A model generated the notes under the pieces. It made no database searches, was not told the origin of the DNA, and saw only the letters and a program-made list of their open reading frames with translations. This document shows positions 24,530 through 35,149 of a stretch of DNA of 64,000 nt, piece by piece. The translations under genes were made by a program, and so were the position numbers. The stretch lies in assembly GCA_941918925.1 (NCBI GenBank), contig OW799234.1:45290412-45354411 (forward strand), given 5' to 3'. The stretch is from Phyto melanocephala. Lineage: Eukaryota; Arthropoda; Insecta; Diptera; Rhinophoridae. Each line of letters starts with the position of its first letter. Position 1 is the stretch's first letter.

Positions 24530-25046
24530 CACAGTACAACACATGATTTGCCAACTCAATTCTGTTAACTGTATGTGAAATTAGACCCAAAAAGAAGAAT
24601 TTCTGCATCATTCGTTTTGTCTTCTTACCTGCGATTTGAAGTTAGTATCGATTTGAAGTTAGTACTATCGTATAGGGGAATTTATCACGTTTTAGGCCCT
24701 GTTGTTTGACATAGCTCGACAACCACTAGCCCAATTTAGTTGAAATAAATTTTAAAAAATTAAGAATTACAATTCCCTTAATCTGTTCATATATTGTTTT
24801 CCTATACAAGTAACACTTTCGAAGTTAAAAATGAATGTATGAAGGGAAAAAATTATTTTTTGCCTAAAAATTTAAATTTTTTTTTTTTAAAATACATAAA
24901 AAATCCAAAATGGAAAAAAGTTTCAAGTCTAGTTATTTTTTCGCAAAGTCACATAACCTATGAGCAAAATGAGACAAAGATCATAAAAATCGATGCACGC
25001 GTTTCGCTTTTATTCGCAATTGAGTAACTGTATGAATTTCAAAAAT
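24530..25046 (+). repeat. Left terminal inverted repeat
   Basis: Pairs with 28360-28886 with only scattered differences and one indel of about nine bases near the outer end. The sequence cgatttgaagttagta appears as a short internal direct repeat in both arms. Confidence 0.85.
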
Positions 25047-25251
25047 CAGTTATAGCCACCACCCTTAAAATAAAAATATAAATTAAAAAATTATCATAAA
25101 AAAAAAACTTTATTTATAAAAACTAAATGAAAATAAAATAATATGCAATTAATACGCAATTATAATATGCATAAAAACAAAATTTAGAACATTTTTTCAA
25201 TTATTGGCAATATCCATCCTTGTAGAAGTTGACGCTTGTGGTTCTGATGAT

Positions 25252-27885
25252 CTTGTTTTCTTCGTAGGTTGTTTATATTCATGGTCTTAGTCTGTATCGT
25301 CATACGAGATACACATACTATTCAAGGGCGTGTTTCTTTCACTGTGTCCAACAATTTCAATGTCTTCATCTTCGGTGCTTTCTTCAAACTGCATAATTGT
25401 GGAACTCCACCAACAAACCTCCGCAAGCAATGCATCCAATTTTTTGCTTTTGAACCGCTTTTCAAATGGCATGGTCACCTGGTGGAACCTCTCTCCTTGT
25501 TCGTCTGATTCCTGAGGTGATTGTGCCAAAAAAGTATCGAGGTGGTGGTGCAAGAAATGCAATTTCAGCGTCATGGATGCACCGATTTTTCGAAATAAAA
25601 CAGCAACCTGTCCACTCGTTGCTGTATCTCTTCTCGCTGGACACGGTTCTTTCCTAGAACGCCTTCTATTACTTCTTTCAATGCGTTCCATGCATGTTGG
25701 TGGTCGTGATGCTCTGAAAGCAAATGTGTGAAAGAATCACTTTTGATCAATTTCCGAATATCAGGTCCATTGAGAATACCTGTTTTAAAAACATAAGAAA
25801 AACGAAAAAATTATTGGTAATGCGAATGTATAGAAATTAACAAATTTAGATATGACAATATTGAAATACAGAGTACGATACGTACCGTTTTTAATTTTCT
25901 CATCACTGAGTTTCGGAAAGATGGATTTCAAACAATCAAAGGCGCCGTTAACTTTTTTGACCACCACTTCAACGAATTTCCCAGCTATTCCCAGTTTCAT
26001 GTGGAGCGGTGGCAACAAAATATCATCCAGGTCCTTTATCATAGGTTCATTGCGTAATTTTAATTGTTTGTTGAGCTCGGGAGTTCTTCCTTTCCAATCT
26101 TTACATTGATATTGATTTCCTTTGTATCGTGAATCCCAATTACAAAGGAAGCAGAAGTATTTTGGATATCCGCCCTTTTTTATAATCCCTTGTAGTATGT
26201 TGACCACCTTCAGATCGCAACAAATGTTCCATTTGTGTTCATCGTATTTGATTTTCTTCAAAATTTCGCCCAATGCTTCATACGTTTCCTTCATAGTTGT
26301 GCTGAATCCCAATGGAATGCATGGTTTTTTATTTTTTTTGTGCAGCAGCACAGCCTTCAAACTAGTAACTGAACCATCGATGAATAAACGCCAGTCGCCA
26401 GCGATATAATCCATTCCCAATTTTTTCACTAAACCTGGGATATCATGGCCGTACGTGAACGTATTTGCTTCGTCAACGGAATAAAATTTCTGAAAATCAG
26501 CTTGGCGTTGTCGGTATGATGTTGCGCTGACATTTTGCTGTGTGAGTTTCTTCTCTTCAAAAATGATGTCAGCCATTCGGAGTCGTGTTGTGATAGTCCC
26601 AGCTTGGCCACAATGTAATCCATTTCGATTTGTGGTAGCGGTTGTGGTGCACTATTTTCAATATCGGGTATCCAATCAGCATCATCCAAATCGGTCGGAT
26701 TGGTGAAAACGGTTGCGGCTAGCAGGGACACAGTACACGCAAAGAAAAAATATGGTTGTGGTAACCATAATCGAAGAGCAACATACTATGATTGAATTGT
26801 ATGATTATGTTTAAAATAATAATGGTTACCAGTTATCATTATTATGTTTAATTTAAGCATTATTCAATAATCATATATATGACTACAATTGAAATCGGCA
26901 ATCTTTGCTTTTTTACGGCAAATTATTGTCTTTTGCTGTAACATACACATATTTATTGTACTTACCAATATAATTGCAATTTTTTACCAATATTTATTTA
27001 CATTTTCTCGTTTATTTTTAAAATTTCTTTAATTTTTCAAAATTTTTGTTCCTTTTTTTGACATCTCAAACTTTTAAAATAATAAAAATTTATTCAGCAA
27101 GAATAAGAACAATTGAAATCAAATTATTATTAAAAAAAAATCATAGCTTGATTATTGTGTTGTCTCACTTATTATTTAATGATTATTTTTAATTTTTAAT
27201 GATTTTGAATATAATGTTATTTTTGTCAAATTAATTTTTTTAAATCATACTATTTTTAAATGATAACCATTTTGAAATTTTTACGAAAGGTAAACATTAA
27301 ATGATACAAGTAAAACAAATGCTTGATTATCGTGACAAAATATATGATGAAATGAAACAAAAATAACTATTACTTGTTTTCGACAACCAAATATTGTTAT
27401 AGAAAAAATAATATGACCGTCGTGATCATTCGTAACCATGGTTTTTCTTTGCGTGTATCCGCACTCGGAGGTTTAGGTGCATCGGTATCAGCAGGGCGTT
27501 GCACTGGAAGTGTGGCAGTAAATGCAGCAGTTTATACTTTTGTTTTCAATTGTTGTCTGTTTAATCCAGGACGAAAATTTATGCATGCATAGCACCTGGA
27601 TTCATCATGTCCAGTTGTGTCTTCCACCCAAATTACTGGCTTCATAAAAGATAACTTTCTACTTTTTCCGTGAATCCATTTTAGAAGGGTAGTATAACAA
27701 CTGTTGCACACTGTGTTCGGCGTAAAATTTGCACCACTTAAATCTGCTTCATCGAAATAATTACAATACGCGGTTTTGAATTGCTCAGTAAACAAATTTT
27801 TTCGATCTTTTTTCTGTATTTTTCGGACGATATGACCACAAACGTAACAATATTCATCCAAATATGGGCACTTGTTGTTTTCCAT
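25252..27885 (-). pseudogene. Decayed transposase-like gene of the 24530-28886 element
   Basis: ATG at 27885 opens MENNKCPYLDEYCYVCGH. The N-terminal 115 residues hold three C-x2-C pairs (CYVC, CNSC, CYAC), probably a zinc domain, then an in-frame stop at 27532-27534. After the MITE (26736-27455) the frame continues with DADWIPDIEN and MDYIVAKLGLSQHDSEW, shifts frame near 26540-26576, and runs through WRLFIDGSVTSLKAVLL, CDLKVVNIL, YFCFLCNWDSRYKG and ILLPPLHMKLGI. A 106-base intron (25780-25885, GT..AG) joins KIKNG to ILNGPDIRKLI. A second shift near 25585-25596, in an A-run, precedes MTLKLHFLHHHLD and DEQGERFHQ. The spaced Asp, Asp and Glu could be a DDE-type RNase H core; this is inference. 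I recall similar uncharacterised insect proteins. Confidence 0.75.
26736..27455 (-). mobile_element. 720-bp MITE with TA target duplication
   Basis: Ends CACGCAAAGAAAAA inverted at both termini, with TA at 26734-26735 and 27456-27457, the duplication typical of Tc1/mariner. Nearly the same element lies at 53228-53960 in the other direction. AT-rich with many runs of the ATGATTAT type; no transposase. It splits the transposase-like gene, so it arrived after the host transposon. Confidence 0.85.
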
Positions 27886-28359
27886 ATTGATATATTTTAT
27901 GTTTTGTTGTGATTCACTTTTAAAAAACTGGAGAAAAATCACTTTTACTGTTCGCGTTCGTCGGCACTGGCTGAATGCCAAAAATCGATCAATGCACACC
28001 TATAAATACTACGTATTTTTGAATATTTTACTGCCAGGTACTTATAAATGGGCGCATATTTTAAGGGCGGCTGGCTATATACCTGATTCAGCACTTGTAC
28101 GTTTCAAACTGTGCAAAACTTTCAAAATAATGACCACCCTTAAATGTGGGTGCAATTTCTGTAAAAAAAATCATATAGGTAGCCACCGGAAAAACCAAAA
28201 TAATAAAAAGGTCCACTTTCCGTTTAATTGTCCACGTACATTTATTACCGCAATCATAAAAATCAAATAACCTTTTGTTTATTCCTTTTTTTTAATTCTC
28301 AGAATCATTAAAAAGGTGTCAATGTTTTCTCCAAATAATGTTGTGCATATCTCGAGCAA

Positions 28360-28886
28360 ATTTTTGAAATTCATACATTTACTCAATTGCGAATAAAAGC
28401 GAAACGCGTGCATCGATTTTTATGATCTTTGTCTCATTTTGCTCATAGGTTATGTGACTTTGCGAAAAAATAACTAGACTTGAAACTTTTTTCCATTTTG
28501 GATTTTTTATGTATTTTTAAAAAAAAAAATTTAAATTTTTAGGCAAAAAATAATTTTTTCCCTTCATACATTCATTTTTAACTTCGAAAGTGTTACTTGT
28601 ATAGGAAAACAATATATGAACAGATTAAGGAAATTGTAATTCTTAATTTTTTAAAATTTATTTAAACTAAATTGGGCTAGTGGTTGTCGAGCTATGTCAA
28701 ACAACAGGGCCTAAAACGTGATAAATTCCCCTATACGATAGTACTAACTTCAAATCGATACTAACTTCAAATCGCAGGTAAGAAGACAAAACGAATGATG
28801 CAGAAATTCTTCTTTTTGGGTCTCATTTCACATACAGTTCACAGAATTGAGTTGGCAATCAATTAACTGAAAAATGTTGTACTGTG
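28360..28886 (-). repeat. Right terminal inverted repeat
   Basis: Reverse complement of 24530-25046; the high similarity argues for fairly recent activity of the family or for arm homogenisation. The start of the minus-strand gene (27885) lies about 475 bases inside, leaving room for a promoter. Confidence 0.85.
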
Positions 28887-29555
28887 TAGTGTTGCAAACA
28901 GAAACTGACTATAAATGTTAGCAAATAAGATGATATTATCTTTCTTCTTTAATGGTTTTTGGAATTGAAATCAATCTAAAGATAACTCTGCATACACACA
29001 GTGCCTTTGTAAGTCTATTTAAAATTTAAAATGTTTTAAAGCCGACGGAATTAGATGTTCGATACTGAAGTTTCGCAAATATAGCTGGTCAATATTATTA
29101 TAGTACAAGAAAATAAAGGTGAACCACAACACTCCATATAAAGCTTTATCTTAAATTTGTTTAATTTCTGTCTGAAAAAAGATTTTGGAGGGATGTAGGA
29201 CTCTATATCTAGGTTGAGTGCATTAGCAGAAATTTTTATGACACTCCAAATATAACGGCCACTTCTAACATATAACATTACACTTCGTTTTTGTTAACAA
29301 AAGGCTCGTTTCTTAAAAATGCATTCAAAGGCATAAAATAGACTAACTAAACCGTTTTCTGGTGGGAATTTAAAATTTGGTAAATCTAAATTTTTATTTT
29401 GGTACTTGTGGGATAAATCCTCTAGGTAAATTTTCAACTAGTCTCGTTTTGAACCAGTCATATAAATATAAGCGCTTTTGATGTTTCTTAAAATATTAAA
29501 TGCATATTAAATTTTTTCGGTATGTTTGAAATGTGTTTACCCACTCACCGGTATC
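28887..29555. other. No gene; weak DINE-A remnant
   Basis: 28990-29280 resembles a diverged A core (gttcgatactgaagtttcgc; acactccatataaagcttta). The 75-codon frame there is repeat sequence. Nothing else recognised. Confidence 0.35.
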
Positions 29556-29558
29556 TTA

Positions 29559-29957
29559 GGCCCCTTTCGCATTAGGCAACTCTAATTGCGCAATTCTTGT
29601 GTTTGTTGGTGTGAGAGGAAAGGTCGGTGTGAAGGGGAAAGAATTGCCGAGATTTGAGTACAGACTTGCTTGTACTTGGCAATTCTGCTTCTGCTGTCAT
29701 TCTTGTCTTGGAATATTTATTTGTTTTTGACATTGTCTTTTATTTCTTCTTCGGTGTGTTGTGTAATTTTGTGTGTGTGAAAATTTTATTTGTTTATAAG
29801 TGAATAAAATATTTAAAAATGATGAGAAATTGGAAGAAACTGGAAGAAATTGAGCAACCAAGTTGCTCAATGTGAACATAAAAGCACGTTCAAAAGAAAA
29901 TAAATAAAAATTAAAATTATACTTGCGCAATTATAGTTGCCTAATGCGAAAGGGGCC
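29559..29957. mobile_element. 399-bp MITE, TTA target
   Basis: Perfect to near-perfect TIR of about 37 bases starting GGCCCCTTTCGCATTAGG, bordered by TTA on both sides (29556-29558, 29958-29960), the PIF/Harbinger-type target. No coding capacity. A related end lies near 47287. Confidence 0.8.
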
Positions 29958-30360
29958 TTACAATAACTAGTATTAAGACTAGTATTAAAAATCTACATAA
30001 AAATGAAATAGTTGGGATCCTTTGCAACCTAAATAATGTTAAATTCAATAGTTTGATATATGAAAAAAGTTCAGATATGTAACTAGTCTGAAGTAAGAGG
30101 CAACTAGTATATTTCTAACAACATTCTAGTACTGTATCTGCAGAAAACTAATGTAATGATGTATGCCTAAATCTGCATGAATCTCTAATATTTTATTTAT
30201 AACCAACAATGAAATATAAAATGGAACTTAAACGTTCTTAAGATCACATCATTTTGACAGAATTAAACACATATAATAACCACAATGAATTGTTAAATTG
30301 ACACAAAATTATCATAAATTCTATTATTTTTTAAAGAAATTAAAAAAAAAGACAAGAACT

Positions 30361-31010
30361 TGTTAAGTGTGTTTCGTTTTCTGTTTGTTTTTGCTATATT
30401 TTTATGTGTAAATAAAGAAATTGTGTTTTATTTTTAATTACTTTTTGCTTCTAATATTTGTTTAATTAAAAATAATAAAAAAACCCATTGACGCAAATTT
30501 CTAAAACATTATGTACGCTTAAGGAACATGAAATTTTAAAAAAAGTATCAACAAATAGGTATTTCGTTATAGTGAATAAAATAAAAATATTCTCTGGATG
30601 CCTTTAATTCAGCTGCCTCCAACCAATCAGCACAATGTGAGAGCTTTTATAAAAGAGCTTGGTGCTTTCACACAGACGAGAGCACAACAGCCAATCAGAT
30701 CTTGGCTGTTCTATGCCAAAGAATATTATTTAAATTCAAAATGAAAAACAATGAATTTGTTTTTGTCTTTCATTTTGCTTTAGCTATAGAAACCTACATA
30801 TTTCATATAAATATAAAATTTGTTTTTTTTTAACTTTGTTTTTAAATTTTTTTCTTTCAATATTTGTTTAATAAGAAATAATAAAAAAACCCATTGACGC
30901 AATTACATACATATAAACATTAAAAACATTATAGCTACCTATTCACTTAAGACACGTGGAACACAGTTTAATGCCGAAACTTCTTTTAAAAATAATAAAA
31001 TTCTGGAAAA
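30361..31010. repeat. Two copies of the LTR-like dispersed repeat
   Basis: 30361-30740 and 30780-31010 both contain aataataaaaaaacccattg; the first also holds ttctctggatgcctttaatt, a TATAAAA box and gacgagagcac. They match 16585-16990 and the inverted fragment at 40380-40520. Partial tandem copies suggest a solo-LTR or MITE cluster; no reverse transcriptase is nearby. Confidence 0.4.
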
Positions 31011-31426
31011 AAAAATCGCACCTTTCAATGCACATTAATTTTGGTATTATTTGCTAATTTACATAGAAACATACTTTTTTTTGACAGATATTTGGATAAT
31101 TGAATTTTGAATTTATTTTGAGATGCTATTCACTTCTAGTATTAAAACCATTTTGCATCACACTGAATGGTCTGTTAGGCCAATATACAGTAATGGACTT
31201 AATGAAATAAATGATAATGAAAACTTAAAATTCAAAAAATATTAACTAAAAAGAAAACTGTATTGTTGTGAGACATTTGAAAATCACTGCCAAAGATCTA
31301 TACGATCCGACACGAACAAAACGATTTAAACAACGACATAGAGATTTTTGAAGACTATTCTTGATAACAATTTGTTAACCGAAATTATTAAGTCGAGTTT
31401 TAAGGAATACCATTTTAAACATAAAG

Positions 31427-31550
31427 AAGTAAGAGTGCTATATCTGACCATGCCGAATCTAATAATACCCTTCACCGACTTGTACGTAGGTATAGTGGCC
31501 ACAGCGTATCTTAGGCTAGATTACAGATTTAAAGCTATACGTCATTAGGC
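31427..31550 (+). repeat. DINE-B' fragment
   Basis: gaagtaagagtgctatat, a worn hairpin (ctgaccatgccgaat) and tacccttcaccgacttgtac. Only the hairpin end survives. Confidence 0.5.
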
Positions 31551-31921
31551 TTTATTTCAACCACCCGAAATTCCAACTAGCTTCCCTTGGTTCTGTAGTT
31601 CAGTGATATAACATCTAGACTACCATCCTTACTTTGAACTTTGCATTTGTTTGCAGATTTAATTAAAGATAATTTATGGAATGCATATTTACGTATATAT
31701 AGTATATAACTATTGGATGTATGCAACTTAACAAACACAAAAAAAAAAAATAAAATATGTTGGAATATGTTATAGTGCATTTTATCATCTCATTAATATG
31801 AAACACGTACATTTGTACATACATATGCGTTTCATTATCTTTGTAATGATTTATCCGCTTAAATATATCACATTGTAAAATTATATGTATATATAAATGT
31901 AAAGTGTCCGCCATCTAATGT

Positions 31922-32275
31922 TTTTTTTTTTCAACTAGTGCTTATTTCGTGAATGGTAACGCTTAGCTCATGTCTGATTTGACAGATAATTAGTTTTATC
32001 CTTCCGCTGAACGAATATGGTTGTGTATACGCTTGAACAACGCTGGGAAATATTGCGACATTACTTTGGCCGATTTTGCCGAAAAAAATCATCTTTTCAG
32101 ATGCAGCTCTTGATCTTGATCTTGGCTGGTATGTAAACAAGCAAAATTGTCGCATTTGGGGCACAGAAAACCGGCACGCATACATTGAAAAGCCGATACA
32201 CCCAAAGCGAGTCACTGTTTGGTGTTTTTTATAGTATTTAAAAAACAAAGTTATTTGGCGGACCCTTTATAAAAA
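31922..32275 (+). mobile_element. mariner-like deletion derivative
   Basis: The plus strand keeps TLEQRWEILRHYFG from a mariner N-terminus, then a jump to LGWYVNKQNCRIWGTEN and IEKPIHPKRVTVW from the middle of the transposase, ending in an atttggcggaccctttat end. The first-to-second domain join shows internal deletion. It cannot encode an active enzyme. A similar copy in reverse lies at 7055-7375. Confidence 0.75.
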
Positions 32276-32299
32276 AAATAAAAATATATAAACAAACAA

Positions 32300-33110
32300 T
32301 TTTTGTCTCAACTCGAAGGGTACTAAAACCACCCCGTGGCCGTGAGGTATCTCAGTAAATAATTCAGTCCTACTGTAGATTTCGCAGAGAAGTCATCCAG
32401 TACATGTTCACCCAAAAATCTTTGTATCTTAGCCACTAGTGCAGGACATTCGCAGAGAAGGTGGAAAACCGATTCCACCTTCTCTCTATCCAGACAGCTA
32501 CGACAATGGTCGTTCGATGGAAGTCCGAGTCGACTTGCATGTTTGCCTAACATCCAGTCACTCGTCAATACCGCCAGCAACCTTGATATGTCCCTCCGAC
32601 ATCGACTAGTGAGTTGCACTATACGCCGTACATAAAAAGAGGGCCACGTTAGCCGTGCCGTGCCATATTACACGTACTCAGCCCACGACACCTGTCATCG
32701 GCCTTCTGGAGAAAGTGTCTGGAGATTCTGCTTTTAATAGTCCCCAACGGGATTGCAACTGCACTTGCGTTACAGATATCCAAAGCAGATCCTCTTCTGC
32801 TCATCAGACCGATCGTTACCATAGTGGTTCTTATGCGTACGGACCAAAACTAGAGTAACGTCAGCCCGTTGATCAAGCCTTGACAGTTCCTTTCTACATA
32901 GGCCAACTAAATTAGACTTTGTAATGTACGACCTGAGTGACGAGAGTGCCGCCAGACTGTCGAAAAATATACAATACTCCCGTGAATATTCCTGTCATTC
33001 AGTACCCTACATGCCGGAGAGACGGTGCGTGTATGGAAATTGGTATGTGACAGTATAGGTTGATAATTGTTTCTTGCAGTCCCTGAGCTTATCACAGTTT
33101 TGTAAATTTT
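32300..33110 (-). pseudogene. Non-LTR retrotransposon (LINE) RNase H and tail relic
   Basis: On the minus strand, about 32990 to 32805 reads FFDSLAALSSLRSYITKSNL, LCRKELSRLDQRADVTLV and RTHKNHYGNDRSDE, the pattern of a LINE RNase H domain. After stops it continues with SRHFLQKADDRC, then LTSDWMLGKHASRLGLP, CRSC and VFHLLCECPAL, the C-x2-C..H-x3-4-C tail common after RNase H in Jockey/I-type elements, ending near GWF at 32323. Several frameshifts and stops make it a pseudogene. No reverse transcriptase is left, so it is a 5'-truncated copy, as usual for LINEs. Confidence 0.75.
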
Positions 33111-34185
33111 CTCAACAAATTTTTGTCAATATTTCCGATTTCTAAAATTTATTTATATCCTTCGGCAACTGCCTTTTCCGTGCTATTTGTAAAAATGTTT
33201 AAAATATAATTAAGTTGTCAATAGTTTTAAAACAAGAAATTGTGTGACAACTTACCAGCTGCTAATTTTTTATGTATGAATTTTATTGTTAATTAGCACT
33301 CTGTTTTTTGCTAAAAAAAAGGATGTTATTAATTACGATAAATAATTTAATTTCCAAAACAATATTATTATTTGCTCTAAATATTGTAAAATTAAAAAAA
33401 AAGAAATAATTTGAATATTTGTGGTTTTTTGACCAAACATTCTAAGCAAAACAGCAAACAATATTTCTTATTCTGTATCTCGTGCAAGATTCTGGTTAAT
33501 GGAAAAAAAATAAGAATTTTAAGCACTGTCGACTATAAAGCACAAAACAAGTGAAGTTGTTTTGTTTAAAATAAACTGATATGTATTTAATAATAAAAAA
33601 TTGTAATTTCAAGGCTTAGTTACTCTTTCGTAAACGTAGGTACTGCTTCTTTAACGTGATGTTGCGTTGTTGGCGAACCTGATAAAATTTAAATTTCATC
33701 TATTTTTACGTATAAGCAGTGTTCTTAACAATATTTTTAAAGTTGCCTTTTTATTGTATTCATTAGTTTTAAATATATTTATATATCATTTTAATGTAGT
33801 TTAAAGAGTTTCTTATTTAAAAAAAATCATAGTGGAAAAATAAAATATTTATTTGTCTTAAATTAGATTAAAAAATACAAACCGTTTTAAAATTATAACG
33901 ATTATTCTTTAAGTATAAGTTCTTAAAATCGTTACCAAAAAATTTCTGTAATTAAAACTCCCTATTTTCTTGTTTATTTTTACCTGTGTGTTTGATTTGA
34001 TTAAAAACTGTTTATAAAGGGTTTTGCGTTTTGAAACTTTGTAATTAACAACATTGTTTAAGCAAAACACAAATAATAATCTGAAACGTTTATGTTTTTA
34101 TATTAACTAACCACATATCAATTTGAACGCAACGTTAGCATAAGAGTGAGGAGGCCTCTACATGCAGGCATACAAAACATACTTC
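33111..34185. other. No gene recognised
   Basis: AT-rich DNA between the LINE relic and the 3' end of the 34276 gene; no frame or repeat identified. Confidence 0.45.
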
Positions 34186-34191
34186 TTTATT
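34186..34191 (-). terminator. Poly(A) signal of the 34276 gene
   Basis: AATAAA on the minus strand, 85 bases after the stop codon. Confidence 0.6.
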
Positions 34192-34275
34192 ATTGTAACA
34201 AATATTGTAACAGAATTATCTGAATAAAAAAAGTATATAAATTTGTATTTAAATATAAGCTCATAATTTTTTAAA

Positions 34276-34647
34276 TTAGGGGAACGATGATCCTTTTAAT
34301 CTAGGTAAAAATTGTCTGACTTTGCGAATTGGTTCTCCCCTTTTTCCACTTAATACGATTTTGATAGCTTTTTCTAGATTATTATTTTGGATATCAATTG
34401 CAGCATTTTGCTTCTCTAAAGCATCTATTTGTTTATCTTCGATGCCTTTTAGATTTCTATTAACTTCTTCCTGTTTTTTCATAAGCTCATTTTGTTTTTT
34501 TAATTTTTCGTCCTGTGCCTTTTGTTCATTTTCTAAGTCCTTTAGTTCCTTCATTAGATCATCGGGAGATGGAGATGGATTTGTCGTATCCTGGGCTAAA
34601 GCTATAGCCAATAAACAGCCAAAAAGAAAAATTTTTAAAATGTTCAT
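34276..34647 (-). CDS. Small secreted coiled-coil protein, paralogue 2
   Basis: Single-exon frame of 123 residues from the ATG at 34647; the longer in-frame TTG start is not used. Residues 1-18 (MNILKIFLFGCLLAIALA) form a signal peptide differing from paralogue 1 at only three positions. The mature part opens QDTTNPSPSPDD, then about 70 residues rich in Lys, Glu, Gln, Asn and Leu with heptad spacing (ELKDLENEQ; EKLKKQNELMKKQEE; EKQNAAIDIQNNNLEK), a likely coiled coil. The end is basic (GKRGEPIRKVRQFLPRLKG). No cysteines remain after the signal peptide. Function unknown; a secreted structural, salivary, seminal or cuticle-associated role would fit but nothing here decides. TATA, 5' UTR and leader are shared with 21649-21972, which lies 12 kb away in the opposite direction. 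Confidence 0.8.
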   Translation of the reverse strand: MNILKIFLFGCLLAIALAQDTTNPSPSPDDLMKELKDLENEQKAQDEKLKKQNELMKKQEEVNRNLKGIEDKQIDALEKQNAAIDIQNNNLEKAIKIVLSGKRGEPIRKVRQFLPRLKGSSFP

Positions 34648-34970
34648 TGTTCTCAAAACTTATTTGAGACAATCGGTTTTGTAGTTCTAGTTTGAATTGT
34701 ACTTGAAATTATACTGTAAATACGTATCACTAAAACCACTATTTATATAAAAAAACTTCAAAAGATTTTTAAACATGCGGCAAATTTAACGTAAATATTT
34801 GTCTGTTGTTTTTTTATAATAGTAGTAATTGACGTCTAAAGTAAATAGTTATTTAAACTGTCACTAAACACGTAAACCCAACTCTTATCTGGTAACAAAA
34901 ATAATGAAAGATACTAAAAGAAATAAGAAAAATAAAATAGAGAAGCAGAATAAATTTAGGAATCTTTAAT
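34648..34970 (-). promoter_or_regulatory. Promoter and 5' UTR of the 34276 gene
   Basis: TATAAATAG on the minus strand at 34739-34747 and an initiator-like TTTACAGTAT at 34711-34720. The 5' UTR (ending ttgagaaca before ATG) and blocks further up (ATATTTACGTT near 34795; CTTTTAGTATCT near 34915; CTTGAGGT near 34975) align in the same order with the region upstream of 21649, so at least 320 bases of upstream DNA were duplicated with the gene. Confidence 0.7.
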
Positions 34971-35149
34971 TCACCTCAAGATTGAACAAATTTAACTTAA
35001 ATTTTTTACAATATTTAGGGCGATTATTACAACTTGGCATCAGTTAAAACTGGGGTTTTATCGGACATATAAAAAGTTATCCATTATTAAGGAAAAGTTT
35101 ATTTAATCTGGTAAGTGGAGATCCAAAATAAGATAAAAGGATAAGATCG

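Larger units (their letters stand above)
24530..28886 (-). mobile_element. 4.36-kb DNA transposon with about 520-bp TIRs
   Basis: Long near-identical terminal inverted repeats (24530-25046 and 28360-28886) begin CACAGTACAACA on both sides and are bordered by TAG (24527-24529, 28887-28889), a likely 3-bp duplication. Between them lies one minus-strand gene relic (25252-27885) with Cys pairs and Asp/Glu motifs suggestive of a transposase. A further short inverted match (tatagcca..cccttaaaat) lies just inside both TIRs. A 720-bp MITE has inserted. A CAC(A/T)G start with 2-3-bp duplications is known for the CACTA/CMC group, a possible but unproven assignment. The gene is broken, so the copy is probably dead. 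Confidence 0.8.

Noticed and set aside
26122..26409. Plus-strand ORFs over the 25.3-26.7 kb region
   Set aside because: Antisense shadows of the decayed transposase-like gene on the minus strand.
34276..34330. FLPRL near the end of paralogue 2 as a pyrokinin-type FXPRLamide peptide
   Set aside because: The Leu is followed by Lys-Gly, not Gly plus a dibasic site, so no amidated peptide would form.
34322..34684. 120-codon plus-strand ORF rich in Ser, Phe and Cys
   Set aside because: Exact antisense of the coiled-coil secreted protein; the minus frame has the signal peptide, promoter and poly(A) signal.
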